Source: Pandoraea iniqua
Lineage (GTDB): Bacteria > Pseudomonadota > Gammaproteobacteria > Burkholderiales > Burkholderiaceae
DNA: 64,000 nt
Assembly: GCF_902459685.1 (NCBI RefSeq)
Contig: NZ_CABPSF010000004.1
Location: 248,001 to 312,000, forward strand
Reading direction: 5' to 3'
Notes under the pieces: generated by a model
What the model saw: the letters and a program-made list of their open reading frames with translations, nothing else
Databases searched by the model: none
Told to the model about the DNA's origin: nothing
Translations under genes and position numbers: made by a program
Shown: positions 43,705-53,117 of the stretch, piece after piece
How the letters are laid out: every line of letters starts with the position of its first letter
Numbering within the stretch: position 1 is the stretch's first letter

Positions 43705-43733
43705 CGGCTGGCAAGCGTTGCGCTTGTCAGCCG
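43705..43733 (+). terminator. Hairpin in the prpF-prpD spacer
   Basis: CGGCTG-G-CAAGCG and CGCTTG-T-CAGCCG pair with a single G-T and a 3-base loop. Only a weak T content follows (CTTATCATTGG). It may reduce read-through from prpF into prpD or act as a processing site. Confidence 0.4.
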
Positions 43734-43823
43734 CTTATCATTGGGAATCACGAAACGCCGCTGCGGAGGTTTCAGTGCCGGGCGGTGTTGATCTAACGTC
43801 ACACGAGCCACAGGAGGCAGCCG

Positions 43824-45272
43824 ATGTCCGCTGGCATTTCGAATGTGCGTCCCGCGCCGGACAAGGTCATTACCGACATTGTCGACTACGTCCTCACCTA
43901 CGAGATTCGCAGCGATCTCGCCTTCGACACCGCCCGCAACTGCCTGATCGACACGTTGGGCTGCGGCTTTGAAGCGCTGTCATACCCCGCCTGCACTAAA
44001 TTACTTGGGCCGATCGTACCGGGCACGGTGGTGCCGAACGGCGCGAAGGTGCCGGGCACGCCCTATCAGCTCGATCCGGTGCAGGCCGCGTTCAGTCTGG
44101 GCGCGATGATCCGGTGGCTCGACTTCAACGACACATGGCTCGCTGCGGAATGGGGGCACCCGTCCGACAATCTCGGCGGCATTCTCATGACCGCCGACTG
44201 GCTTTCGCGCACGGCCGTCGCGGAAGGCGGCAACCCGCTGACGATGCGTCATGTGCTCGTGGCGATGATCAAAGCTCACGAAATACAGGGCTGTCTGGCG
44301 CTTGAAAATTCCTTCAATCAGGTCGGGCTCGATCACGTGGTGCTGGTGAAAGTGGCGTCGACGGCGGTGGTCGGTGAGATGCTCGGCCTTACGCGTGACG
44401 AGTTGATCAACGCGTTGTCGCTGGCGTTTGTCGACGGTCAAAGTCTGCGCACCTACCGGCACGCGCCGAACACCGGCAGCCGCAAGTCGTGGGCGGCGGG
44501 CGATGCCACGAGTCGCGCGGTGCGTCTTGCGTTGATGGCGCGCGCGGGTGAGATGGGCTATCCGTCGGTGTTGACGGCGAAAACGTGGGGCTTCTACGAC
44601 GTGCTGTTCAAGGGCAAGCCGTTCACGTTTCAGCGGCCCTATGCGTCGTACGTGATGGAGAACGTGCTGTTCAAAATCTCTTTCCCGGCAGAGTTTCACG
44701 CGCAGACGGCGGCCGAAGCGGCGATGACGCTGCACCGGCAGTTGCACGACGCGGGGCGTAGCGCGGATGAGATTCAATCGGTGACCATCCGCACGCATGC
44801 GGCGGCGATCCGGATCATCGACAAGCAGGGGCCGTTGGCGAATCCGGCGGATCGCGATCACTGCATTCAGTACATGGTGGCTGTGCCGCTGCTGTTCGGC
44901 CGGCTTACGGCAAACGATTACGAAGACGCCGTGGCCGCTGATCCGCGCATCGATGCCCTGCGCGCCAAAATTGTTTGCGTCGAAGATCCACAATTCACGC
45001 GCGACTATCACGACCCGGACAAGCGTTCGATTGCCAATGGTCTGACGGTGACGTTCAACGATGGCACCACGCTGCCTGAAGTGCTCGTCGAATACCCGAT
45101 CGGTCACAAGCGCCGGCGCGACGAAGGGATTCCGCTGCTGGTGGAAAAATTCAGGACGAATCTGGCGCGCCGATTTGCGGCACGTGCACAGGCTCGCATT
45201 CTCGAAGTGGCGCTGGATCAACAGCGACTCGAAGCGATGCCCGTGCACAAGTTTGTGGATCTGATGGTGTGA
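43824..45272 (+). CDS. prpD: 2-methylcitrate dehydratase PrpD (MmgE/PrpD family)
   Basis: A 482-residue cluster-free dehydratase that converts 2-methylcitrate to cis-2-methylaconitate. Its length is that of E. coli PrpD (483). Conserved segments include [40 protein letters not shown] and the C-terminal [27 protein letters not shown] precedes the ATG. It lies 149 bases after prpF in the same direction. Having both PrpD and the AcnD-PrpF pair in one locus is redundant for the dehydration step. It converges on an MFS gene with a 14-base gap. Confidence 0.92.
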   Translation: MSAGISNVRPAPDKVITDIVDYVLTYEIRSDLAFDTARNCLIDTLGCGFEALSYPACTKLLGPIVPGTVVPNGAKVPGTPYQLDPVQAAFSLGAMIRWLDFNDTWLAAEWGHPSDNLGGILMTADWLSRTAVAEGGNPLTMRHVLVAMIKAHEIQGCLALENSFNQVGLDHVVLVKVASTAVVGEMLGLTRDELINALSLAFVDGQSLRTYRHAPNTGSRKSWAAGDATSRAVRLALMARAGEMGYPSVLTAKTWGFYDVLFKGKPFTFQRPYASYVMENVLFKISFPAEFHAQTAAEAAMTLHRQLHDAGRSADEIQSVTIRTHAAAIRIIDKQGPLANPADRDHCIQYMVAVPLLFGRLTANDYEDAVAADPRIDALRAKIVCVEDPQFTRDYHDPDKRSIANGLTVTFNDGTTLPEVLVEYPIGHKRRRDEGIPLLVEKFRTNLARRFAARAQARILEVALDQQRLEAMPVHKFVDLMV

Positions 45273-45286
45273 CGCGGTGAATCAGT

Positions 45287-46513
45287 TCATTCCGCGCTCG
45301 CGCCCGCCCGCACCGTGCGGCGCGGTGTGCCGAGCCAGTGGATGACGAGTGCCGTCACCCCCAGCGCGATACCGAACCAGACGATGCCGGTCCAGCCGTA
45401 ACGCGTCATCAACCAGCCGCTGACCGTGGCGCCAACGGCACCGCCAAAGAACGTGGCCGTCATGTAGAGACTGTTGATGCGGCCTTGTGCCTTCGGGTCG
45501 ACGGCGAATGCGCGTGTCTGATTCGACACCAACCCGGCCTGCACGCCGATGTCGAGCACCACCACGCCAATCACCAGCAAGGCCAGCGAGGTCTGCGCGC
45601 CACCCAGCAACACGTACGCCAGCGTCACGATGCCGATGCTGGCGGCGATCACACCACGCGGCCCGATCTTGTCGGTCGCACGGCCGCCGAACGAGGCAGC
45701 GAACGCGCCCGCCGCACCGATGATGCCGAAGCCACCGGCCCATGCGCTGCCAAGGTGCCACGGCCCGTCCGCAAGCAAGGCCGCCAGATTCACCCAGAAG
45801 GCATTGAAACAGGCCCACAGCAGCGACTGGATGATCATCGATTCGCGAATCGGCCGGTTATCGCGCATCAACGGCCAGAGCGACGCCAGCAACTTGCCGT
45901 ACGACAGGTTCGTGCTCGGCACGCCCTTCGGCAGCAACGATGCCGCCGCGATGAAGACCGGAATCATGAACGCCGCTTCAAGCGCATACACCGCTCGCCA
46001 GCCGTACGCTTCTCCGACTGCGCCCGCAATCGTGCGGCCCAGCAGAATGCCGACCATGATGCCGCTCACGACGGTGCCGACCGAACGTCCGCGCTGACTC
46101 GGCGGCGACATCACTGCGGCGAACGGCACCAGTTGTTGTGGCACGCAACTCACGATGCCCAACCCGAACGAGGCAGCAATCAGCGCCCAGATGCCCGGCG
46201 CGACGGCGGCCGTTGCGGCAAACACGAAGGCGAGGGCAATCTGCGTCAGCACGAGTTTGCGGCGGTCGTAACGGTCGCCGAGCGGCAACAGCAGCGCGAG
46301 CCCCGTCGAGAAACCGAGTAACGCCGCAGCGGCGATGAGGTCAACCGTCGTCAGGTCGACCCGTAGGTTCTTGGCGATCAGCGGCAGGATCGGCTGCGTG
46401 CAATAGATGTTGGTGACGACAGCGCCTGCGATGATTGCCATCATGACGATCTTGCCGCGAGACGCCATTTCGGGCGCGGAATGCGGCGGTGTTGGGAGAG
46501 TAGGTTCGCGCAC
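45287..46513 (-). CDS. MFS transporter (DHA1-type efflux)
   Basis: A 408-residue 12-helix permease. The first helix ends NIYCTQPILPLIAKNLRVDL, then LLPLGDRYDRRKLVLTQIAL carries motif A, as in YnfM/YgaY-like drug or sugar exporters. The start is GTG 46511-46513 with AGGAG upstream. It is divergent from a LysR gene at 46671, its likely regulator, and its stop lies 14 bases from prpD. Substrate unknown. Confidence 0.9.
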   Translation of the reverse strand: MREPTLPTPPHSAPEMASRGKIVMMAIIAGAVVTNIYCTQPILPLIAKNLRVDLTTVDLIAAAALLGFSTGLALLLPLGDRYDRRKLVLTQIALAFVFAATAAVAPGIWALIAASFGLGIVSCVPQQLVPFAAVMSPPSQRGRSVGTVVSGIMVGILLGRTIAGAVGEAYGWRAVYALEAAFMIPVFIAAASLLPKGVPSTNLSYGKLLASLWPLMRDNRPIRESMIIQSLLWACFNAFWVNLAALLADGPWHLGSAWAGGFGIIGAAGAFAASFGGRATDKIGPRGVIAASIGIVTLAYVLLGGAQTSLALLVIGVVVLDIGVQAGLVSNQTRAFAVDPKAQGRINSLYMTATFFGGAVGATVSGWLMTRYGWTGIVWFGIALGVTALVIHWLGTPRRTVRAGASAE

Positions 46514-46670
46514 GGCGGGCTCCTGAGATATCGGTGGATGGGTCTCGGCGCCGACGCTATTGCTTCCGCCGTTGCACGCCCTAAACCCTTATCCGCAACA
46601 CTACGCGCTTGCATCCAGAGAGAGAATCCATCACGATCGGGAATCATCTTTCCAAAATTCGGTAGAGTCC

Positions 46671-47603
46671 ATGAACCGGCTTGAGTCGATGTCCATCCTG
46701 ATTGCCGTGGTCGACGCGGGCAGCCTGTCGGCGGCGGCGCGCCAGCTCGACATGCCGCTGGCAACCGTCAGCCGCAAGGTCGGGGAACTGGAAGCGCATC
46801 TGAAAACGCGGCTGTTGCACCGCACGACGCGCCAGTTGTCGCTGACGGAAGCGGGCGCTTCTTATGTGGCCGCGTGCCGCCGGATTCTTGAAGACCTTGG
46901 TGAGGCCGAGCGCGCTGCCACCGGGGAATACGCCACGCCGAAAGGCGAACTGGTGGTTACCGCACCGGTGGTTTTCGGGCGCCTGCATGTGTTGCCGGTG
47001 CTGGCCGAGTTTCTCGCGCAATATCCGGAGATCGATGTGAGTCTGGTGCTGACCGACCGCGTCGTGCATCTGATGGACGAGCACACCGATGTCGCGTTGC
47101 GTATCGGCGAGTTGCCCGACAGTTCACTGGTGGCGGCAGGGATCGGCTCGGTGCGGCGGGTGATCTGCGCGAGTCCGGCGTATTTGGCGAGCCACGGCAT
47201 ACCGACAAAGCCGCGTGAACTTGCGGGCCATGCCTGCATCACATTCGAGGTGCTGGCGTCACGACGGGCGTGGGTGTTCCGTGCGGGCAGACGTGAGCAG
47301 TCGATTCCCATTCATTCGCGCTTGGCCGTCAACACGGCGGAGGCGGCCATCTCGGCGGCCGTGCTCGGTGTCGGGCTTGTGCGGGTGCTGTCGTATCAGG
47401 TCGCTCAGGCGTTGCAGGACGATACGTTGCGCGTGGTACTGGATGACTTCGAATCGGCGCCGCTGCCGGTCAGTCTTGTGCACAAGGGGCAGACACCGCT
47501 CCCGCTCAAGCTGCGCGCATTTCTCGATTTTGTGACGCCGCGACTTCGTGCGCGTATTGCGCGTATTGCGCCCGATGCGCCTGATGTGCCCGATGCGCGT
47601 TAA
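46671..47603 (+). CDS. LysR-family transcriptional regulator (CrgA/PA-type)
   Basis: A 310-residue LysR protein starting MNRLESMSILIAVVDAGSLS; the recognition helix is in MPLATVSRKVGELEAHLKTR and LLHRTTRQLSLTEAG follows. This short, Arg-rich N-terminus is typical of the large CrgA/DsdC-like group that regulates neighbouring transporters and oxidoreductases. ATG 46671 was chosen because the longer frame adds 37 non-conserved residues. The last 25 residues are a low-complexity IARIAPDAPDVPDAR tail. It is divergent from the MFS gene at 46513, with a 157-base shared region. Confidence 0.92.
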   Translation: MNRLESMSILIAVVDAGSLSAAARQLDMPLATVSRKVGELEAHLKTRLLHRTTRQLSLTEAGASYVAACRRILEDLGEAERAATGEYATPKGELVVTAPVVFGRLHVLPVLAEFLAQYPEIDVSLVLTDRVVHLMDEHTDVALRIGELPDSSLVAAGIGSVRRVICASPAYLASHGIPTKPRELAGHACITFEVLASRRAWVFRAGRREQSIPIHSRLAVNTAEAAISAAVLGVGLVRVLSYQVAQALQDDTLRVVLDDFESAPLPVSLVHKGQTPLPLKLRAFLDFVTPRLRARIARIAPDAPDVPDAR

Positions 47604-47645
47604 CACTGCCGTTCAGCAAATTTCTGACTGACAAGGAGCGTTCGG

Positions 47646-48032
47646 ATGATCGATCACATGGAAGTGATGGTTAGCGATTTCGCGAGGAGCCGCGCGTTCT
47701 ATCGCGACGCACTGGCGGCGATTGGCTATTCGCTGATTGCCGAGAAGTCGGCGGAGGTGACGGGAAACACCGATATCGCGGGGTATGGCGAGAACGGCCA
47801 CCCCGATTTTTGGATCAGTCGCGGCACACCGAACCGGCCCGCGTTGCACGTGGCGTTTCGTGTGCCGGCGCGGCGTATCGTCGACGCCTTCCATCGGGCC
47901 GCCGTCGCAGCAGGGGGCACCGATAACGGTGGCCCCGGTCTGCGCGAGCGATACGGCCCTAACTACTACGCCGCGTTTGTGATCGACCCGGACGGGCACA
48001 ACATCGAAGCCGTCTGCTACGCGCCCAGTTGA
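47646..48032 (+). CDS. VOC-superfamily (glyoxalase/bleomycin-resistance fold) protein
   Basis: A 128-residue single VOC module starting MIDHMEVMVSDFARSRAFYR. Likely metal ligands are His4, the His in PALHVAF and the Glu in NIEAVCYAP at the end, in the DPDGHNIE motif. AAGGAG precedes ATG 47646. It follows the LysR gene by 42 bases in the same direction and converges on the glycerate kinase gene. Members act as dioxygenases, isomerases, lyases or resistance proteins; nothing here decides which. Confidence 0.88.
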   Translation: MIDHMEVMVSDFARSRAFYRDALAAIGYSLIAEKSAEVTGNTDIAGYGENGHPDFWISRGTPNRPALHVAFRVPARRIVDAFHRAAVAAGGTDNGGPGLRERYGPNYYAAFVIDPDGHNIEAVCYAPS

Positions 48033-48046
48033 GCGCGTCGCCGGAC

Positions 48047-49198
48047 TTAGCCCTTGTGCGTATAGCGCAAGCGCGCCATCTGCTCGGCGCTGTCGGTCAG
48101 CAGACCGGCAGCATCGGCGATCGCCTTTTCCAGCGTGGTCGGCCCGAAGGTCAGCGAGAAGCATCCCGAGAACACGCGCGAGAGGCTCTCCAGTGCGGTG
48201 CGGTCGATGGCACCCGAGAGCAACGAGGCGGTAGCACCGGCCTTGATTGCGACTTGTGCGGCGATCATCGGCGTCTTGCCCGAGAGCGTCTGACCATCGC
48301 TGCGGCCTTCGCCGGTAATCAGCCAGTCGGCGCCTTCCACCGCTTGCGGCAGGCCAACACGTTCGGCGACCACTTCGGCACCGGAGCGGAACTGCGCACC
48401 CAACAGATGCAGCGCAAAGCCCAGACCACCGGCGGCACCGGCACCGGCACGGCTCGCTGCCTCATTGGCGTTGAACGCGCGGTGCGCATGACCGGCGAAG
48501 TGCGCAATCGCGCGGTCGAGCGGTTCGACTTGCGACTCGCTCACACCTTTCTGCGGCCCGAAAATCGCCGTCGCACCTTGCGATCCGTTCAACGGGTTAT
48601 TCACGTCGGACATCGCAATCAGTTCGCAGTCCTTCAGACGGCCATCGAGTCCGTTCAGATCGATCGATGCCACACGGTGCAGCGCGGCCGGCACCGGCGG
48701 CACCGCTTCACCCGCTTCGTCGAGCAGACGGGCGCCGAGGCCTACCAGCAAGCCCGCGCCACCATCATTGGTGCTGCTGCCACCCAGACCGATCAGCACG
48801 CGGCGTGCGCCGGTATCGAGCAGCGCACGCAACAGTTCCCCCAGCCCTACGGTCGAGCGCTCGGCCACGGGCGTTTGCATGCCCACCGGATCGGTGATGC
48901 TCACGACATTCGCACTCTCGAGCACGCCCGTGCCGTCCGGCATGACGCCGTACTCGGCGGTGACCGATGCCTGACCGGCACCGCGCACCGACAGCGGCAC
49001 GCGACGCCCGCCTGCGGAGAGCAGCGCCTCGAGCGTGCCTTCGCCGCCGTCGGCCATCGGCCGCAACCGGATCTCGGCCTGCGGTAGCACGCGGGCAATG
49101 CCGGCCGCGATCGCGCGCGCAACTTCGGGCGCGCTCAGCGAACCTTTGAACGAATCGGGGGCGATGACGATGATCGGGGCTTGCGCATTGCTGGACAT
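48047..49198 (-). CDS. Glycerate kinase (GlxK/GarK family)
   Basis: A 383-residue kinase that phosphorylates D-glycerate, giving 2-phosphoglycerate in studied relatives. Marks: IIVIAPDSFKGSLSAPEVAR at the start, RPMADGGEGTLEAL, and VLIGLGGSSTNDGGAGLLVG. It drains glycerate from glyoxylate or sugar-acid catabolism into glycolysis, which would fit the hydroxyisobutyrate-dehydrogenase-like gene at 24.2 kb, but the two are not linked here. ATG 49196-49198 begins the conserved part; the longer frame is a 74-residue artefact. Confidence 0.93.
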   Translation of the reverse strand: MSSNAQAPIIVIAPDSFKGSLSAPEVARAIAAGIARVLPQAEIRLRPMADGGEGTLEALLSAGGRRVPLSVRGAGQASVTAEYGVMPDGTGVLESANVVSITDPVGMQTPVAERSTVGLGELLRALLDTGARRVLIGLGGSSTNDGGAGLLVGLGARLLDEAGEAVPPVPAALHRVASIDLNGLDGRLKDCELIAMSDVNNPLNGSQGATAIFGPQKGVSESQVEPLDRAIAHFAGHAHRAFNANEAASRAGAGAAGGLGFALHLLGAQFRSGAEVVAERVGLPQAVEGADWLITGEGRSDGQTLSGKTPMIAAQVAIKAGATASLLSGAIDRTALESLSRVFSGCFSLTFGPTTLEKAIADAAGLLTDSAEQMARLRYTHKG

Positions 49199-49782
49199 GG
49201 CAATCGGGATGGTCGGAATAGGTTGGACGGAGTCACGGGCTGATGCCGCAGCGCTGGGCCGGAGCGTGGCCCGCCAAGGCGTCCGCTTATGGCGGACCGA
49301 CCGGCCGGACGGTTTGTCCGGAGACCGGCGAGGCGGGGTCTCACGTGCTGGATCTTGCGTTTTCTCGGGGGGTGTTGTCAGCCCCGAGGCGGCGCGGCGC
49401 AGTGTGACAGAAACCAGCAATATACGCGATTCGGGCCACCGCGCATTGCGCGAATTGCCATGCTATGAATAACACGAGTAAGATGAGCGCCAGCCGGCGG
49501 TGCGTCGTCCTATGCGTTACATTGCCGAAGATTCCGGACGTGCACGTACCGATACCGGGCATTCCAAAGCAGTATCTAAGCAATACCGAAGCAATACCGA
49601 AGTTAATTCAACGAACATAACGGCGCGAGCCACGGCCCGTCACGGATGCCCAGCATCACGTGAGCGTCGGCCATCGGCGCCGAGACCAGATACGAAGCTG
49701 TCGCCACGCCCGCCCTCGGTGTTGCCTGTATTTGCAGGCCCGGCGCAACGTGTGCGGTGGCATGGCCAGCGTGGAGCGGGGC
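49199..49782. other. Intergenic region without a recognised gene
   Basis: About 580 bases between the divergent glycerate kinase and lipoprotein genes. It contains a small hairpin CCGGAC/GTCCGG near 49311-49322 and an 11-bp tandem repeat (49568-49600). A minus-strand frame with one hydrophobic stretch and a 55-codon plus-strand frame were examined and not accepted. Confidence 0.5.
49568..49600. repeat. 11-bp tandem repeat
   Basis: AGCAATACCGA occurs twice in tandem (49579-49600) and is preceded by a degenerate copy AGCAGTATCTA (49568-49578). Confidence 0.75.
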
Positions 49783-50304
49783 ATGAAGTGGGGCACTAAA
49801 ACCAATACCGGCGCGACGCTCGTCGCGCCTCGTCGCGGGGTGCGCGCGTCAGGGCGGGGTGCTCTGGCAGTGGGCTCGGCGTGGCTCGCGGCAGCACTGC
49901 TCGCCGCCTGTGCACAGACCGCTCCGATACAGGCGCACGACGATCCGCCCGTGGGCAGCGTCGCCGACGTTGCACCGGAAAATGTAAAAGTCGAGACGTT
50001 ACCCGCCTACCGCGACACCATCGCCGACGCCAGAAACAACGGTGCCGTCTGGCAAGGGTCGTCCAAAAAGACCCTCACCCGCGTGAGTGCCTGCACGGCC
50101 AGGCTCTGGAAGAAGCAATTGCCTTACGCGCGTATCGATCGCACGAAGGCCGGCACCGGGCAGACGCTGCAACTGTCGTCGAAAGACGAGGGCGTGCTCG
50201 CGATTCTCGATCTTGCACCGCACAAACCCGGCAGCGAAGGGTCGCTCTATCTGGGCTCGACCGGCTCGCAATCGCTGGCCGACGCCGTGCGGCAGTGCCT
50301 CTGA
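49783..50304 (+). CDS. Hypothetical lipoprotein, 173 aa
   Basis: The N-terminus has basic residues, a hydrophobic run and the lipobox LLAAC (Cys45), so it should be lipid-anchored in the envelope. The unusually long n-region (about 30 residues) may mean the true start is further downstream. The mature part contains a conserved-looking SACTARLWKKQLPYARIDRT segment and two cysteines (positions about 105 and 172), one at the very C-terminus, which could form a disulfide. GGAG precedes ATG 49783; ATG 49762 is an in-frame alternative. Family not recognised. It is upstream of glpR in the same direction, about 100 bases away. Confidence 0.75.
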   Translation: MKWGTKTNTGATLVAPRRGVRASGRGALAVGSAWLAAALLAACAQTAPIQAHDDPPVGSVADVAPENVKVETLPAYRDTIADARNNGAVWQGSSKKTLTRVSACTARLWKKQLPYARIDRTKAGTGQTLQLSSKDEGVLAILDLAPHKPGSEGSLYLGSTGSQSLADAVRQCL

Positions 50305-50380
50305 TTCACGGCGCACCTACCAAACGTCTTGCGGCTGTCACTGTGGTGTCACAGTACTGCGCGGTATGATGGCGGCAAAC

Positions 50381-50401
50381 GTGCGCCCGCTCCGGGCGCA
50401 C
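50381..50401 (+). promoter_or_regulatory. GC-rich hairpin abutting the glpR start
   Basis: GTGCGCCCG and CGGGCGCAC are perfect 9-bp arms with a 3-base loop, ending two bases before ATG 50403. It occupies the position of the ribosome binding site. It lacks a T-run, so it is more likely to affect glpR translation than to terminate the upstream gene. Confidence 0.55.
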
Positions 50402-50402
50402 G

Positions 50403-51251
50403 ATGGCTTTCTCTTCGCGCGTGCCGATGTCTCCTACCGAATCCGTCGATGTTTCCGATGTTGCGACCGTGGCGCAGGACGCCGGACAGGCGTCGCTGAA
50501 CCCGCGTCAGCAGTCGCTCTTCGATGCCGTGCGCCGCGACGGCTTTCTCACGGTCGACGAACTCGCCGTACGCTTTGACGTCACGCCGCAGACGATCCGG
50601 CGCGACATCAACTTTCTGGCCGAACTGAAGTGGGTGCGCCGCTACCACGGCGGCGTGGGCCTGCCGGGCGGTGCCGAGAATGACGCGTACGATGCGCGTC
50701 AGACCCAACTGGCCGACGAAAAGCATCGCATCGCCGCGCGTCTCGCCGAGCAGATTCCCGATCACGCCTCGCTGTTCATCAATCTGGGCACTACCACCGA
50801 AGCCGTGGCGCGCGCGTTGTCGCGTCATCGCGGGCTGCGCGTGATTACCAACAACCTGCATGTCGCCGCGATGATGAGCGGTTATCCCGATGCAGAAGTC
50901 ATCATTGCCGGCGGCGTGGTGCGCGCCCGCGATCAGGGGGTGACGGGGGAAGCCACGCTCGACTTCATCCGCCAGTTCAAGGTCGACTTCGGCATCATCG
51001 GCATCTCCGCCATCGATGCCGACGGCACGCTGCGCGACTTCGATTACCGGGAAGTGCGCGTGGCCGAGGCCATCATCGCGCACTCGCGCACGGTGTTTTT
51101 GGCCGCCGATCACAGCAAGTTCGGCCGTCCCGCGCTGGTGCGGCTCGGCCATCTGTCGCAGATCGATGCGCTGTTCACCGACCGTGCGGTGCCCCCCGCG
51201 ATGGCGCAGGTGATCGCCGACGCCGGCACGCAGATCCACATCGCCGATTGA
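50403..51251 (+). CDS. glpR: Glycerol-3-phosphate regulon repressor GlpR (DeoR family)
   Basis: A 282-residue DeoR-type repressor. The winged helix-turn-helix is at about 33-90 (LNPRQQSLFDAVRRDGFLTV, then VTPQTIRRDINFLAELKWVR), followed by the phosphosugar-binding DeoRC domain with FINLGTTTEAVARAL and GIIGISAIDADGTL. Glycerol-3-phosphate is the expected inducer. It lies directly upstream of glpD and glpK, and its consensus operator lies before glpD. The first 25 residues are an extension; ATG 50427 is an alternative start, which would place the hairpin at 50381 in the leader. Confidence 0.93.
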   Translation: MAFSSRVPMSPTESVDVSDVATVAQDAGQASLNPRQQSLFDAVRRDGFLTVDELAVRFDVTPQTIRRDINFLAELKWVRRYHGGVGLPGGAENDAYDARQTQLADEKHRIAARLAEQIPDHASLFINLGTTTEAVARALSRHRGLRVITNNLHVAAMMSGYPDAEVIIAGGVVRARDQGVTGEATLDFIRQFKVDFGIIGISAIDADGTLRDFDYREVRVAEAIIAHSRTVFLAADHSKFGRPALVRLGHLSQIDALFTDRAVPPAMAQVIADAGTQIHIAD

Positions 51252-51328
51252 GCGCGATGGGGTCCAAAGACGACGTCTGACGCCCCCGGATAGTCAACCA
51301 TGCGCGAAATCCAACAAGTCAACCGTGA

Positions 51329-51348
51329 AATGTGCGATTTCGAACGTC
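51329..51348. promoter_or_regulatory. Second, degenerate GlpR operator
   Basis: AATGTGCG, ATTT, CGAACGTC keeps the CG-N4-CGAAC core of the GlpR site with mismatches in the outer arms. It is centred 51 bases upstream of the consensus site. Confidence 0.5.
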
Positions 51349-51379
51349 ATGAGACGCCATATGTTAAAATTCGAATATC

Positions 51380-51399
51380 AATGTTCGAAAACGAACATT
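51380..51399. promoter_or_regulatory. Consensus GlpR operator before glpD
   Basis: AATGTTCG, AAAA, CGAACATT is a perfect palindrome and fits the E. coli GlpR consensus WATGTTCGWTAWCGAACATW except for one central position. It ends 19 bases before the glpD start codon. Confidence 0.9.
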
Positions 51400-51418
51400 T
51401 TGTGATTCCCCAGTCAAC

Positions 51419-53014
51419 ATGACGCCAACGCCCCGGAGTGACGACGTGCAACCATCCGCCCCCATGCCATCGGACCCAACGCTAGCCCCCTACGACCTGT
51501 TGGTCGTGGGCGGTGGCATCAACGGCGCGGGGATTGCACGCGACGCGGCCGGCCGCGGCCTGCGCGTGATGCTCGTCGAGCAGGACGATCTGGCGTCGCA
51601 TACCTCGTCTGCCAGCACCAAGCTCATTCATGGCGGGCTGCGCTATCTGGAGTACTACGAGTTCGGGCTGGTGCGCAAAGCGTTGCAGGAGCGCGAAGTG
51701 TTGCTGCGCGCCGCGCCGCACATCATGTGGCCGTTGCGTTTCGTTATGCCGCATATGCCGAACCTGCGTCCGGCGTGGCTGATTCGTGCGGGGCTGTTCC
51801 TTTACGATCATCTGGCCCGGCGTGAAATTCTGCCGGGCTCGCGCGGTATCGACCTGCGTCAGCATGCGGCCGGTGCGCCGTTGCGCCGCGATATCACGCG
51901 CGGCTTCGTCTATTCCGATGGCTGGGTGCAGGACGCACGGCTGGTCGTGCTCAACGCACAAGATGCCGCCGAGCGTGGCGCGACGGTGCTCACGCGCACG
52001 CGTCTGGTAGGCGCCGAGCGCGGCGAGCATATGTGGACTGCTGAGCTGGCGTCGCTGACGGCGGATGGCACGGAAACGGCGCGTCAGACCGTGCGCGCGC
52101 GCGCCATCGTGAACGCCGCCGGCCCGTGGGTCGGCCACCTGCTGGGCGACGTGCTGCGCCAGCCCGCGACGCACAGCGTTCGCATGGTCAAGGGCAGCCA
52201 CATCGTCACGCGTAAGCTGTTCGATCACGACCACGCCTACATCTTCCAGAACCCCGACAAGCGCATCATTTTCGCGATTCCGTACGAGCGCGATTTCACG
52301 CTGATCGGCACGACCGATATCGAATATCACGGCGACCCCGCCAAGGTAGCGATCAACGACGACGAGATCGCGTATCTGTGCAAATCGGCCAGCGATTACT
52401 TCACCAAGCCCGTCGTGCCGACGGATGTCGTGTGGACTTACGCAGGCGTGCGTCCACTGCTCGAAGAGGAAGTGTCGAACCCTTCGGCCGTCACGCGCGA
52501 CTACACGCTCGAGCTGGACGCCCCGGCCACCCGTGCGCCGCTGCTGTCGGTGTTCGGCGGCAAGATCACCACGTACCGTCGCCTCGCAGAAGAAGCGCTG
52601 TCGCGATTGCATGCCCCGCTGGGTATCAAGCAGGGCGACTGGACCGCAGGCGCACCGCTGCCGGGTGGCGACATGCCCGAGCCCGATGCCGGCGCGTTCG
52701 AGGTGTCGCTGCGTGCGCAGGTGCCATGGCTGCCGGAAGCCCTCGCATATCGCTACGCCCGCACCTACGGCACACGCACGCATGTGCTGCTGGCCGATGC
52801 CCGTTCGCTCGACGATCTCGGTGAGCGCGTGTGTGGCGATCTCTTCGAAGCCGAGTTGCGCTACCTTGTGCAATACGAGTGGGCGCGCACCGCGCAGGAC
52901 GTCCTCTGGCGCCGCACTAAGCTGGGCCTGCACGTCGGCAAAGAGGGCGAAGCCAGCGTCGTGCGTTGGTTCGAACGCCAAACGGAAAACACGCCGGAAC
53001 TGGCGACCCGCTGA
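51419..53014 (+). CDS. glpD: Aerobic glycerol-3-phosphate dehydrogenase GlpD
   Basis: A 531-residue FAD enzyme of the inner membrane that oxidises sn-glycerol-3-phosphate to dihydroxyacetone phosphate and passes electrons to quinone. The FAD-binding start LLVVGGGINGAGIARDAAGR follows a 25-residue extension. Other marks are TSSASTKLIHGGLRYLEYYE, NAAGPWVG and the C-terminal FGGKITTYRRLAEEAL. The start could also be ATG 51464 (residue 16). It is controlled by GlpR through the operator at 51380 and followed by glpK. Confidence 0.96.
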   Translation: MTPTPRSDDVQPSAPMPSDPTLAPYDLLVVGGGINGAGIARDAAGRGLRVMLVEQDDLASHTSSASTKLIHGGLRYLEYYEFGLVRKALQEREVLLRAAPHIMWPLRFVMPHMPNLRPAWLIRAGLFLYDHLARREILPGSRGIDLRQHAAGAPLRRDITRGFVYSDGWVQDARLVVLNAQDAAERGATVLTRTRLVGAERGEHMWTAELASLTADGTETARQTVRARAIVNAAGPWVGHLLGDVLRQPATHSVRMVKGSHIVTRKLFDHDHAYIFQNPDKRIIFAIPYERDFTLIGTTDIEYHGDPAKVAINDDEIAYLCKSASDYFTKPVVPTDVVWTYAGVRPLLEEEVSNPSAVTRDYTLELDAPATRAPLLSVFGGKITTYRRLAEEALSRLHAPLGIKQGDWTAGAPLPGGDMPEPDAGAFEVSLRAQVPWLPEALAYRYARTYGTRTHVLLADARSLDDLGERVCGDLFEAELRYLVQYEWARTAQDVLWRRTKLGLHVGKEGEASVVRWFERQTENTPELATR

Positions 53015-53117
53015 AGTCGATTAGAACGATAGGATTGCCCCCGCGCCTTGCCTCATCGCGCGGGAGGTAAGCCAACCTACCGCCGCACAGGCGGGCTGTA
53101 TTCAGGAGACGACCTAC

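Noticed and set aside
49341-49583. Minus-strand 80-codon frame with a hydrophobic stretch (LALILLVLFIAWQ)
   Set aside because: No ribosome binding site and no recognisable family; the flanking residues look non-coding. It could be revisited with expression data.
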